Assembly: GCA_026545225.1 (NCBI GenBank)
Contig: CM048845.1
Location: 83,665,033 to 83,729,032 of the forward strand
Origin: Cornus controversa
Lineage: Eukaryota; Streptophyta; Magnoliopsida; Cornales; Cornaceae
Direction of reading: 5' to 3'
DNA length: 64,000 nt
Part shown: one piece after another, positions 10,878 to 21,880 of the stretch
Layout of the letters: each line of letters starts with the position of its first letter
Position numbering within the stretch: the stretch's first letter is position 1
Notes under the pieces: model-generated
The model's input: only the letters and a program-made list of their open reading frames with translations
Databases searched by the model: none
Told to the model about the DNA's origin: nothing
Made by a program: the position numbers and the translations under genes

Positions 10878-12485
10878 GGGTAAACTTCATTGACACCCCC
10901 TGAAATTTGATGTATTATCAGACGGCTACAATTTCGTGATTTTTTGTCACCAACACCCCCTGTCAGAATTTTCAATTTTTTAATAAGTGAAAGTACCTAA
11001 TTGCCCCTGATTATTTAAATGAATTTTAATATCAAAATATTAGAATTAGAAAATGACAAAACTGCCCTTATGATTATATGCCCACCATTTCTCTCTCTAC
11101 CTTCTTCAATGACAGAAACCCTAACCATCACCGCCACCAAACCACCACCACCACCACATCCACCACTCTTATCTCCTCATCCAACCACAGTAGCCACTAA
11201 CCACAACCACCACCACCACAGCCGCCACCACCACCACAATTGTCACTCTCATCTCCTCGTCCAACCACCACCTCTACCAACCACAACCATAACTATTTCA
11301 CTGTTATTATATAATATATATATTTATACATATATAGAGAGAGGGGGGAGGAAACCACCGAGCACCACTGCCACTAACCACAACCACAACCACCACCACC
11401 ATCACCACAGGCGGCAAAACCACCACCACCACCACTATCGAACTCCAATCGCAATCTAACCCAAGCCAACTGCCACCAATCACAACCATAACCACCACCA
11501 CAACCACCACCACCACTACCACTAACCACCACCACCACTCCAATCGCAACCTAACCGAGGCTACCATTGATGAAGTACTGGTCAGAGTAGGTGGAGCCGC
11601 CGGAGATGAGAGGGAGTTAGCGGGGAAGAGGATGGAGAGACGGTATGCATCGGAGGAGAGAGCTTCAGATGGGGATGAAAATCAACAGAGCATGGAAAAT
11701 CTCCACCCACCACCGGCACGAACCACAACCACAACCACTAGTTAACCACCACCGCTTCTTTCTCTCGCATCTCCTCCTCTAACCACCACCGCCACCAACC
11801 ACAACCATCACCACCAGTTAACCAAAACCACCACCGGAAGAGCTTGAAGGTTGATGATCAGAAACCTAATTTTTTGCCTAATTTGAGGACTAAAATTAAG
11901 ACCTAATTTTTCACCTAATTTGAGGACTGAAATTAAAACCTAATTAAATATATATGTTATATATATGTTAACATTAATATTTATAGAAATAAATAATTAA
12001 ATATATAAGTTATATATTATAGTATAAATATATATAGCTAGAGAAAAAGAAAAAAAATAGTTCATTTTTTTATTTTATGTTAACATTAGTATTCATGCTA
12101 ATAAATAATTATATATATAGGTTATATTATTGTGTGTGTGGGTGTGTATATAGATATATATACAGAAAAGAAAAAAATTAATTATTTTTTATTTTATGTT
12201 AACATTATTATTTATGAAAATATTTAATTATATATACATGTTATATATATTATAGTATTATATAAGCTTGATGAAAGGGGCATTTTAGTCCATTAGACAG
12301 GGTTAAAAAAGTAAATTTAGTATTCAAATGGGTTAAATTAAAAGTCAAAGGGTAGCATGGTCATTTCACTATAAAAAAGTGGTCGGGCGGCACAAACTAT
12401 AAGGGGTGTTGGTGACAAAATTGCACAAACTTGTAGCCGCATAATAGTACCTCAAAACTTCAAGGGGTGTCAATGAAGTTTACCC
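10878..12485. mobile_element. Mutator-like element (Pack-MULE candidate) with perfect 9-bp TSD
   Basis: The left end GGGTAAACTTCATTGACACC and the reverse complement of the right end start with the same 20 bases, and the inverted repeats stay alignable for about 100 bp (GCGGCTACAA-like and TTTTTGTCACCAACACCCC motifs in both). The flanks are TTTCTATTT at 10,869-10,877 and again at 12,486-12,494, a perfect 9-bp duplication as expected for Mutator-like elements. The 1.4 kb interior has a CCACCA-rich stretch (11,120-11,560, 11,700-11,830) and a more GC-rich 150-bp part (11,560-11,710). Open frames here are His/Pro/Thr runs on one strand and Val/Trp runs on the other and are not credible proteins. 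No transposase is present. Confidence 0.9.
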
Positions 12486-12494
12486 TTTCTATTT

Positions 12495-14335
12495 TATGTT
12501 GGTTTGGTAATTGGTATGATTATTGCTCTAGTATGATATTGGTTCGTTGCATGTGGGTATATTTATTCGATAGTGGAATGATCTAGGGAAAAATCTTTGT
12601 GAGGATGATCTAAATTGTTAAAAAAACCTTACAATTAAGTAAACCAGTTATTCTAGAATATTCCTTAAGAAGGAATGTTGCACGGTAAAGACCTCAACTC
12701 TATTGTTCATCTAAATGAGCTCAGTATCTGCTGATCCAACCCTTTTTGGGTTTTTTTGGCAGTTCATTAGATGTCTGATTGCCCAAATTGGAATATGTTA
12801 ACTGATGCATGTGCTTCAGGCTATTTCCTCTCATTTGAAAATGAAAGATAAAAGGATTGGAGTCTCTCACCCATCGTAGGAGTTAATCTTGCCGACAATA
12901 AAATAAAAATGGGATCGAGTGTTTGCAATTGTTAGCTGGCTGTTTTTATTTTGTATACCAGTTAGAAAATCATACAAAAACTACTGTAATAAAATTGTAT
13001 ATGTTGCATCTTCATTCTTTATTGATTTATTGGAATTTTATCACTGTGAGTTAAAAAAAAATACATCATTTTCTTCTGGATCAGATTTTGTTTTGCGGTT
13101 CACTATCAATTTCTGTTAATCATTTTTAGATTAGCGAATTTCAGTTTGTCATTGACAGATATAACATTCCTGAGACGCATAACCCTCCATTTTTTTTTGT
13201 ATCTAACGGTCCCGAGATGCAGAACCCTCCATTTTTCGTATACCCTTCGTGATGCACTTCCAGATTCTGCTTGTCATGTTTGTACACTGATAACATTATT
13301 GCATAATTTGGTCAACAGGGCTATATTCGTTTTACCGATTAGATGAACCTTTATATTTTCTTCTATATTTTATCTGCACGGTATAGTTTACTTTTATGTT
13401 ATTCATGTTTTGATTATGAACTAATTTCTGTAGTTTTTCTGGGTGTCCACTTTATCTGTTTGAAATATGCATAGAATGATATCAATAATTGTACTAATCT
13501 ATATATGTTTTTTCTCATCAATCCTACTAGTTGAACTAATTAAAAATTTTCACAAACTATCACCAATAAATATAGGCATCTTCTTTCTCCATGGAAGGTT
13601 AGGATGCATTGCAATTAATGGCTAATATCTACTCTCTAGAACTCTCTACCTTAATAATCTAGATATTTACAAATGGTACAAAAATTCTCTCTACTCTTCT
13701 TGAATCTTTTTCAATATATCAACCTCTACAAACTCTCTAATGTTGTATAATTCTCCATTTCTCTTTGCAGTACTCTCCAATCTCCGCTAAAATGTGGAAG
13801 GATCCAGAACTCCCAAATGAATTGGCTTATTCGAAAAATACCTTGTTCTTTGGAGAGTAAAATTAAAAAAGAAGAAAATCCTATATTAATGCTACCCTCA
13901 ACTGCAGAAACCCTTGAATTTTTTTTAGCAATTAACCCCCCTAAACTATCACATTTTGTTACTTATTTTTAATTAAATAATGCCCTTTTTATTGAATTAC
14001 ACTTAATCAATTTTTCTTATTAAAATAAATTACGAAAAAATTTCAAACGATTTTGATGACATATTCTCCATCAAATTTACATAAATTACTTTTAATTCTT
14101 GAAATTAATTTTTTTAATAAAAAAAACTTAAGTAATTTTTTAAATAATTTAAGTAATTCCTTAATTTTTCATGAATATACTAAATAAAATAAGAAGGCAC
14201 TTTTTTATTTAAGTAATTTCTTAATTTTTGATTAATATATTGTATGAAAAAAAGGTACTTGTTCAACGGTAAATTTTTTTAAATTGAGTCTAATAAGTTT
14301 TATTATACATAGTAAAGTTTTAATAATAAGTTAAA
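12495..14335. other. AT-rich intergenic stretch
   Basis: No gene, RNA or transposon end was recognised. A short imperfect internal duplication containing CCCTCCATTTTT occurs at 13,170-13,240. The open frames of about 66 codons here have no protein-like composition. Confidence 0.5.
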
Positions 14336-15056
14336 GGTAAATTACATTGACCTCCTCTGAGGTTTGGGCTAAATACACACAACATCTAACTTATACATTT
14401 GTTACACCTAGCTCCCCTGAGGTTTGGGACGTTATGACAAAGACCCCTCCATCCAAAATTTCATCTTTTTCATCCAAATTTTTGATTGTAGTGGACCAAA
14501 GTACCCTCAAATTAAAGAAAAAAATATTAAATTACAAAAGGCCCTAGTTTTATAAAGACATAAATACCCATATTATTAAAATTATTTCCTCCTTATTCTT
14601 TCCTTTCTCTATTCTCTCTCCTCTCAACATCCAACAACCGCTGCCCCCAACCACCACTCCCAACCACAACCACTAACCTTATCTCTTCGTCACATTGATC
14701 ATCAAACCCACTTCACACAACCACTACACAAAGTCAAAAAACCATACACGCTACACCAAATATATGGTGATTGTATGCTATTTAACCTCAGATCATGTTC
14801 ATCCTTTTTTTTTCAGTAAGCAACATCATTCATGTTGAAAACAATGATACCAAATGTTAGAGATATTCCCAATATTAATACTGTTAATGGAACATTATGC
14901 CCTACCCATCTTTTTCTCTCTCTAGACGCTTCTAGCCAAAACCCCTCTTTCTCTCTAAAACCCCCATGGCCACAGTTATTCTCTCTCTTCAATCATCACT
15001 GTGAATCCATCTACCTATAAACCCATTTCGAGGTTTAATCTCTCAAAACCTTCAAA

Positions 15057-15363
15057 GCTAGTTTGGTACACAGGAATTGAGGTGGAATGGAATGACCATT
15101 TCACCTTTGATTCCCTTTCTCTTGTTTGTTATGTTACATTAGAAATGGCCGGAATGACCATTCTTATTCATTCCCTTAGAATGTTTATTCCAACAAAACC
15201 ATTCCTTTTCTTGAGCTATGGAATGGCCATTCCATTCCCACTTATTAAAATCACCCTCTTTCTCTTAATTAATTTCTCTTTCTCTTTTATAACTCACTCC
15301 AGAATATATATATATTAGGTAATTAGCCTTAATTTCACTATGTGCAATTTACAACTCACTCCA

Positions 15364-15406
<43 letters not shown>

Positions 15407-15828
15407 AAGTAATTAGCGTTAATTTCTCTCTCTCTCTCTATATATATAATATGTATGTTATATACATGCCACACGCTTATATATATATGCATAGGTTCTT
15501 ATTTTATCACTTTTAGCTTTTAATAAAGTATTAATTTTTTTCGTATAAAAGATTATATTAATCTCTTGACTAGAATAAAAAGCCGGATTATATCTTGATT
15601 TAGAAAGTTTTAATTGAATGAGTAATTAAATTATATTTTTACATGATAATTAAATTAAAGTTGGCCAAATGTCTCATTTTTAAAACTGATTATGTTTTAT
15701 GGAAAAGTATAACATGTTGGAAGGTATTACCATTTCATTCCTATATCATTCTCTATCCATAGCCAAACGTTGGAATGAGAATAGTCATTCCATTCCCATT
15801 CCATTTCATTCCTGCGTACCAAACTAGC
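15057..15828. mobile_element. GGAATGG-family TIR element, copy 1
   Basis: The ends are inverted copies of GCTAGTTTGGTACRCAGGAA followed by repeated GGAATGGAATG motifs, which recur inverted inside the right end. Related ends are at 32,180-33,075 and 49,164-49,252, so this is a family in this genome. An (AT)n tract and CT/TA repeats occupy 15,366-15,445. No transposase is visible and no clean 8-bp target duplication was found. The flanks share a 45-bp related sequence (TATAAACCCATTTCG at 15,015 and 15,860). Confidence 0.6.
15366..15401. repeat. (AT)n microsatellite
   Basis: About 17 AT dinucleotides in a row, inside the GGAATGG-family element. Confidence 0.9.
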
Positions 15829-16662
15829 CCTCAATCTCACCTCGATCGCACCATCTCTATAAACCCATTTCGGGTTTCTCTCACTAAACCAACAATCCTG
15901 GGACCTCACCCCCCCCTCTCTCTCTTAAGCCACAAAACTCTCCATCCCATCTCTCTCTCTCTACACCTACCTCACAAACCCTCTCCATACATCTTTGTCA
16001 CCATAAGAAGACCCATTTCATACGTTATTCATTCTAACACCATTAACCAGTTCAATCTTTATCAATAATCTTCAAAAACTTCCTTCAATATGGTCAAAAT
16101 TAGAGGTGACAATTCTAAATCCAAAAGCAAAAGACCCATGGTAGATCAAGAAAAGGAGAAAAGAACTACGAAAAGAGTGATGTTGATGCCATATGCAAAT
16201 AATGCAAGAGAAGATGGAAGGATCTACAGGGGATGTGTCTGTGTGGTCTATGTGGTTGGAATTGTAAATTTGATAAGAGTCTCATCAAGTGAAAGTTGTG
16301 GGCAAAATAGTCATTTTATGAATGCATATATTTTACAAAGTTTAACAACAAAAAATTTAGGGCATAATAGTAAATTTACCCCAATTTTTGACGTCAGTTA
16401 GTGTTAAACTATTAAAAAGGTGTGAGTGTTATTTTTTTGCAAACTTAGATGTGATGTGTAATTACAAGCTCGTGTATTTTTTTCATTATTATGATAAATT
16501 GATAAGAATAATAAAATTAGGTAAATGATATAATTAATATTTATATAAGAGAAAAGATAATAACAATAATTTAATAATAAATAATAAATTTAATAAGAAA
16601 GGGTATAATTGTCTTTTGTTATGGGTATGTAAGTTCATGGGTTTTTTCTGCCTGTTTTACAT

Positions 16663-17307
16663 AGGACTGCAACTCGGTCAAGTTGAGTGAGTTAGAGATA
16701 CAACTCGGGCTTAACTCTACATATGAAATGTTCAACCCTAACCCTACTTCCAACCCTAACTAGTCAAACATAGCCCAATCCATCCTTAAATTTTTTAACT
16801 CGGGTTTGCAACTCGGGTTGAGATTTTGGGTTAGAAAGTCAGGTTAATTTAGGTTATCTATTTCACCAATTTTCATGTTGAAAATTTAAAGTGATTTTTA
16901 ATAAGTTTCACATTAGATTGCTCCTAAACACACAAAAAATTAAGAACTTAATACAAATCTTTAAAAAATCAGAAACAAATTTTTAAGAAATTAATTATTC
17001 AAAGTGTTCACATACAATAAATTAATATTTAAATAAAGTAAGTTGAAAAGAAAAAGGTTATCATAATTTGAATACTATATATAATATATTTAAAATAAAA
17101 AATATGCATAAAAATAATATTACAATTTGAGTTGGGGTTGGGCTCGAGTTATTGGCACTTCATCCCAAGTCCAACCCTAATTAAGTTCGGGTTGAGGTTT
17201 TTCTACCAAAACTCAATCCTACTTGTAAAAATAGTTGCCCAAGCTCGTAAAAAATTGGGCTGGGCTCGGGTTATGTTCGGGTTGTTCAGCCCAAGTTGCA
17301 CCCTTAG
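16663..17307. mobile_element. hAT-type MITE with perfect 8-bp TSD
   Basis: The flanks TTTTACAT at 16,655-16,662 and 17,308-17,315 are identical 8-mers, the duplication length of hAT elements. The left end AGGACTGCAACTCGG and the right end read inward, CTAAGGGTGCAACTTGGGCT, are imperfect inverted repeats, with further CTCGGGTT and GGGTTGGGCT motifs on both sides. The centre is AT-rich. The 645-bp element has no transposase. The 77-codon frame at its right end is an accident of the GGGTTG-rich repeats. Confidence 0.8.
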
Positions 17308-17553
17308 TTTTACATACTTTGGGGGTTTTTTTTTTTTTTTTTCTAGGGAGGTTTCTTACAACTAAGGTAAAGTATAAAAGGGTTTTTTGCATGTTTTTTT
17401 GTGTAACATGAAAATAAATGGAACCTAAATATCATGCCCATTATGTCAATGTGATTTTTTGTTTGTTTGACATATTAATAAAAAGAAATGATTTCATAAA
17501 CACGTACCATTAAGAAGAGTATAGATCCATTAATGGATATGCATCATCCTTTA

Positions 17554-18090
17554 GCATTGTGAGACTTAACTGTGGCTTTCAAAATTTCCAAGATATACTT
17601 CCCTCAATTGTATCCGGGAATTGCCCTCACGTCATTTAACGCGTAAAGCAAATTCTTATTTGTTTCGCTTATTGAATTAGGACATAGAATTGTTGCGCAA
17701 GAAAAGAGGACGAAACACCTCTTGAAATCGTCATTAGGGGGAAGTTCCTCCAATTAGTGTCCTTAACTTTCAAGTTTCAAGCCTGCTTTTTCCAACTAGT
17801 CGTATATCAATTTATCATGTAGGGGCACATTCCTAGAAGAGATACTGCATGGTACACCAAGAATTTGTCTGAAGTCACATGGCTTAGTTGATATTGATCT
17901 ATTATTTTCAAGTCTTAGCTGACACATGACTGGGTCAAAATGTTTCACCAACCACCCGTACATTTAGCGCTTCAATTTGGTGCATTGTAACCAAGTAAAG
18001 TTCCAAACTCAATCTGGCAAACAACTTCTTTTTGCATGTCTGAAATCTTCTTGACGACACCAACAAATAGCCCAGGGTCGCACTTTGTTT
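17554..18090 (-). pseudogene. Decayed fragment of a MULE-associated plant gene (DUF1985/Ulp1-carrier type)
   Basis: Read on the minus strand from 18,090, pieces of a recognisable plant protein appear in order: KKISDMQKEVVCQIEFGTLL, then YGWLVKHFDPVMCQLRLENN, PCDFRQILGVPC, LEKAGLKLES, NDDFKRCFVLFSCATILCP, then NKNLLYALNDVRAIPGYN, and after a stop GKYILEILKATVKSHN. In-frame stops include TGA where a Trp is expected after GYN, and TAG before LEKAG. At least one frame change lies in the first third. From memory, this order of motifs is that of the N-terminal domain of large plant genes often carried by Mutator-like elements together with a Ulp1-like protease. The identification is by recognition only. 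No ends of a carrier element were defined around it. Confidence 0.65.
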
Positions 18091-18574
18091 TAACTGTCTA
18101 AAATAATAAAAATAAAGCTAAAAAGTAGTTACTACATTACAGAAATAATTATGTTAACTTAATTGGGAGTATCATTTTTCATACCTCTTTTTTTCCCAAG
18201 AGATTTGTGCTTATAAGTTATAAATGTCTCCCTTATTATACTTTTGAAAGGTTGCTTTTTTTTGTCCATCATATAATTCCATTTCTTCTTACCTAAAGCA
18301 TTTAACTGGAATCATTTAAAATGAAGTTATTAGTTAAAGATTAGTTTATTAGAAGCCTGAAATAATAGGCCAAAATTATTAACTAAAACTTTTGGATTAC
18401 CTTATTAATTCCCTTTATAGTGTTATTCCAGCCTCATCTACTAAATCTTTGTCATGATTAGACTTAAAGAACAAAATTCACTTTAATTCATTAAACATAT
18501 TTTAAAATATAACACATTAGTAGATAAAGTTTAAATATTTATTATTTCTCACATGAATAAGATATATGAACTGC
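18091..18574. other. AT-rich intergenic stretch
   Basis: No coding sequence or repeat was recognised between the pseudogene and the Copia element's target site. Confidence 0.5.
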
Positions 18575-18582
18575 TAGGCTAT

Positions 18583-18864
18583 TGAGCAACTCAACCATCA
18601 AGTGCCATTAAACTCTCAACCTGCTGCTGCTCAAGATCAAGATAAACTTCACCAACAATCTGATAAAGACTCCAAGGATAAACAACCAAAACAAACCTGA
18701 TAAGGATCAGCTCTCCAATTGTTTATGTAAAAACAAACTCTGTATATAATTATCAGTTAGTTATTATATCGCATATAAATGTACATCAGCAAGCAATGAG
18801 CAAGATAACATAGAGAAGTACATTTTTCATCATATCTCTCTATCACTTTCTGCTAAACTCTTTA
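18583..18864 (+). repeat. Copia 5' LTR
   Basis: The 282-bp LTR starts TGAGCAACTCAACC and ends just before the primer-binding site. Compared with the 3' LTR by eye there are 8 substitutions, all transitions, and one single-base gap near the end. At a commonly used plant rate of about 1.3e-8 per site per year this would be roughly one million years, with wide error. A TATATAAT motif near the middle could serve the promoter. Confidence 0.95.
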
Positions 18865-18877
18865 TGGTATCAGAGCC
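18865..18877 (+). promoter_or_regulatory. Primer-binding site, initiator methionine tRNA
   Basis: TGGTATCAGAGCC directly follows the LTR. This is the canonical Copia primer site complementary to the 3' end of plant initiator tRNA-Met. Confidence 0.95.
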
Positions 18878-18895
18878 TTTTTGACTCACGTCACC

Positions 18896-20440
18896 ATGGC
18901 CTCAGAACCATCTTCCCAAACCCCTACTGCTGCATCAAACACCAACAACTCTAAAACCCATCCCTCTCAAAATCCCTCTCAAATTCATCACCTTGTCACC
19001 GTAAAATTGACCAGTGATAATTTTATTCTCTAGAGAGCCCAGATTACACCTTATCTCCGTAGCCAACATTTTTATGGCTATGTCGATGGTTCCATTCTAC
19101 CTCCCCCACAAACTCTTTCCTCTGGTTCCAGTGCACCTACTGTGTCCAACCCAGCTTTTCTCACATGGTTTCAAACGGATCAATTGATCGTCAGTGTCCT
19201 TATGTCTTCACTTTCTGAACAGATTCTTCCTCATGTTGTTAGTTATACCACATCTCGTGCTCTCTGGCATGCTCTGGATCGTATGTACACCTCTCATTCT
19301 CGAGCTAGAACCATTCAAGCTCACCTCAAGCTTGCCACCACCAAGAAAGGAAGTGATTCCATTGCCGATTATTTTCAAAAATTATGAGGATATGCAAATG
19401 ACTTAGCTGCCGCTGGTGAACCTCTCATTGATTGCCAGTTTACCTCCTTTCTTCTTGCTGGCTTGGGACCAGAGTATGATCCCTTTGTCACTTCAGTTAC
19501 CACACGAATTGACCCTCTCTCCATTGATAAACTATTTGGCCATCTTTTAGATCATGAAAATTGACTTGAGCTTCATCAAACCTCCACTGACACTGCCTTC
19601 CCCAGTGTCCATCTTGCAGCCAAAAATAATTTTTCTGGAAGTCTTTCCAGGTCGCAGCTACCACATTATTCCAATACTGGTCGCTCTCAATATTCCTCAA
19701 ACCGTCGAGGAAGAGGTCGTGGACGTGGTAGGCGTCCTCACTTTACTGGGTCGACCTCTCAACAGCAACTAGTGGGTTCTTCTACAAATAGACCCTCTTG
19801 TCAGGTTTGTGGCAAGACTGGCCACCAAGCACTTACATGTTGGTATCGTTTTGATCACAATTTTCACAATGAAAATCTCAACCTTGCTGCTTATGTTACC
19901 ACTCCTCATCTATCTTCGGATCTCAACTGGTATCCAGATTCAGGTGCTACACATCACCTGACCTCAGACTTGGCAAATCTGAACATGCATGCTGAGGCAT
20001 ACACGGGTAATGACCACATCAAAGTTGGTAATGGTGAGGCTCTATCAATACACCACATTGGCTCCTCAAACCTTTCCACAAACAACTCTAAATTTATGTT
20101 GCACAATGTCTTGCATGTTCCTCGTATCTCTAAAAACCTCATCTCTGTTTCTAAATTTGTTCGAGATAATTCTTGTTATTTTGAATTTCATCATAACTAT
20201 TTCTTGATTAAGGACAAGGTCACGCACAAAATCCTCCATCAAAGACAGCTTAAAGATGGGCTCTACTCGTTCTACTCTCCGTCCTCCACTCCTGCTGCTT
20301 TTGTTGGTGAACGTGCCTCCCTTGACACATGGCATCAACGTTTGGGCCACCCCACTCTTCGTCTTGTTCGTAGTATCATCTCTAAGCATCATCTGCCTGT
20401 CAGTTCAAATAAATTTGCTCCTGTTTGCTCTGCTTGTTAA
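18896..20440 (+). pseudogene. Copia gag-protease-pre-integrase polyprotein, degenerate and truncated
   Basis: From the ATG at 18,896 (MASEPSSQTP) one frame can be followed to 20,440 with no frameshift. In order it carries the Copia gag core (LTSDNFIL..., then SRALWHALDRMY), an Arg/Gly-rich tract, a CQVCGKTGHQALTC zinc knuckle (CX2CX4HX4C), the protease active site in YPDSGATHHLT, and the pre-integrase domain with WHQRLGHP and a final CSAC. Three stops interrupt it: TAG at 19,031 where the family has Trp, TGA at 19,385 and TGA at 19,562, both where Arg or Trp fits. The terminal TAA at 20,438 falls where a Gln codon is expected. Each can be explained by one C-to-T or G-to-A change. Everything after the start of integrase is gone. 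Confidence 0.95.
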
Positions 20441-20445
20441 CAGGG

Positions 20446-20726
20446 TGAGCAACTCAACCATCAAGTGCCATTAAACTCTCAACCTACTGCTGCTCAAGAT
20501 CAAAATAAACTTCACTAACAATCTGATAAAGACTCCAAGGATAAACAACCAAAACAAACCTGATAAGGATCAGCTCTCTAGTTGTTTATGTAAAAACAAA
20601 CTCTGTATATAATTATTAGTTAGTTATTATACCGCATATAAATGTACATCAGCAAGCAATGAACAAGATAACATAGAGAAGTACATTTTTCATCATATCT
20701 CTCTATCACTTTCTGCTAAATCTTTA
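20446..20726 (+). repeat. Copia 3' LTR
   Basis: The 281-bp partner of the 5' LTR. It begins within five bases of the polyprotein's last codon, without the usual polypurine tract. The internal sequence just before it, read through the stop, continues as QGEQ into the LTR. That resembles the CSACQQGKQ continuation of intact Copia integrase, which points to the deletion junction. Confidence 0.95.
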
Positions 20727-20734
20727 TAGGCCAT

Positions 20735-21665
20735 TTAGGTGTAACGTTTCTCCCTTGTGCATGAGAACTTTGACTATGATCCTCATATGCATTAGTGCAT
20801 TTATTCCGTGATTTTTTTCGTTTCACCATTTACAAAGATGATATATACAGCTTGGCGTACCTGCATTACTATAGTGAAACAATATAAGTCAGCTTTATTT
20901 CAAACACAATAGGTGCATTGACATAATACTATAAAATGTTGTAACTTAGTCATATGCAAACTTATTATTGTTATTAAAACAGCCATATGCAAGCTTATTA
21001 AAAGTGAAATTTTGCTAAAGTACACTTGATTATTCATAAAGAAAAAAAGATTTAAAATGATGTTATTATATATTTCGAAGGACTTTGACACTTTTCAAAG
21101 GACTTTGACAAATTTTCAGAGCCGATAGGATCACAATCATGTTTAATTCTCAGTTTTCAAAGCATAATCTAGACAACCCAAAAAACTTTCAATTCAACTA
21201 TGGTCCACTGTCCCTTTTCAACAACTGTTTAGTTGGATAAAATGGTAATTCCTAACCCATGTAGGTTAAGAAATAAATTTCAACAACGCAATGTTCATAT
21301 CAGTCACAAGTGCTGAAAAACATTTGACATTTTCTACAGTTCACAATCATGCAAACCCCTCTTTTCATTCTTTATAGCTAGGGGTCAATTATGTAGGGAG
21401 ACGCCACATACCACCTCCCTTTTTAGATGTAATTGTATGTCAGACAAATTTATCCAAGTTCCTAAATCTTTCTTTCAACACCACCTCACATTCACAAAAC
21501 ACAACACATGGGAATTCTGACACCTTCCTTAGCACAATATGACACCAAGTCCCCAGACCTCATAACCTTAAAATATCAACATCAACATCAACAGCTCAAA
21601 AGAGCAAAACAATCTGGTCATTATAAATACATACACACATACATATATCAAGATAATGGAAGGTT
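20735..21665. other. Intergenic stretch
   Basis: Nothing recognised. Two tandem-like copies of a TTCAAAGGACTTTGACA motif are at 21,075-21,115. Confidence 0.5.
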
Positions 21666-21666
21666 A

Positions 21667-21880
21667 GTGACAGGGCTGGCTCAACCCTTAGCCGACTTAG
21701 ACGGTTGTCTAAGGCCTCAGTCAATAGAAGGCCTCTAAATTATTTTATTTTCTTAATAAGAGTTCTTAAAATTTTTATTTTCTAATATTATTAGACTTCT
21801 TAAAAATCTTTTTTCCTTGTAGTGATAGGCCTCAAACAATGCTAAAAATTTAATAATAGGCCCAAATAATTTAATTCATT
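21667..21880. mobile_element. Possible DNA-transposon end (hAT/MYM-type), degenerate
   Basis: The CAGGGCTGGCTCAACCC start, followed by repeated AGGCCTC motifs, resembles terminal regions of plant hAT-like elements that carry zinc-finger transposases. No inverted partner was found before the tandem array at 22.4 kb, and no coding remnant is visible to 22,340. Confidence 0.3.

Larger units (their letters stand above)
14336..16480. mobile_element. Probable Mutator-like element, host to a nested element
   Basis: The left end carries GGTAAATTACATTGACCTCC and an ACACACAACATCTAACTTAT motif. Read inward from about 16,480, the right end has TTACACATCACATCTAAGTT, then a TAACACTCACACC motif and later GGGTAAATTTAC, matching the left end's order of motifs. 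The outermost right bases are too degenerate to define the boundary or a target duplication. The interior has CCAACCACC-rich sequence like the other Mutator-like elements of the window and a 104-codon frame at 16,090-16,401 beginning MVKIRGDNSKSKSK. The frame's end lies in the TIR, so it may be a captured fragment. The element at 15,057-15,828 is nested inside. Confidence 0.45.
18583..20726 (+). mobile_element. Ty1/Copia retrotransposon with large internal deletion
   Basis: Two direct LTRs (18,583-18,864 and 20,446-20,726), a primer-binding site directly after the first LTR, and a gag-protease-pre-integrase coding region identify the element as Copia. Reverse transcriptase, RNase H and almost all of integrase are missing, and no polypurine tract precedes the second LTR. 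The flanks are TAGGCTAT (18,575-18,582) and TAGGCCAT (20,727-20,734), flush with the LTRs and matching at 7 of 8 bases. That is longer than the usual 5-bp Copia duplication, so part of the match may be chance. The element cannot move on its own. Confidence 0.95.

Noticed and set aside
11019-11567. His-rich frame on plus strand and Val/Trp-rich frame on minus strand
   Set aside because: Both read the same CCACCA-rich interior of a Mutator-like element and include the TIR at one end.
20066-20392. 108-codon minus-strand frame
   Set aside because: Antisense shadow of the Copia protease and pre-integrase region.
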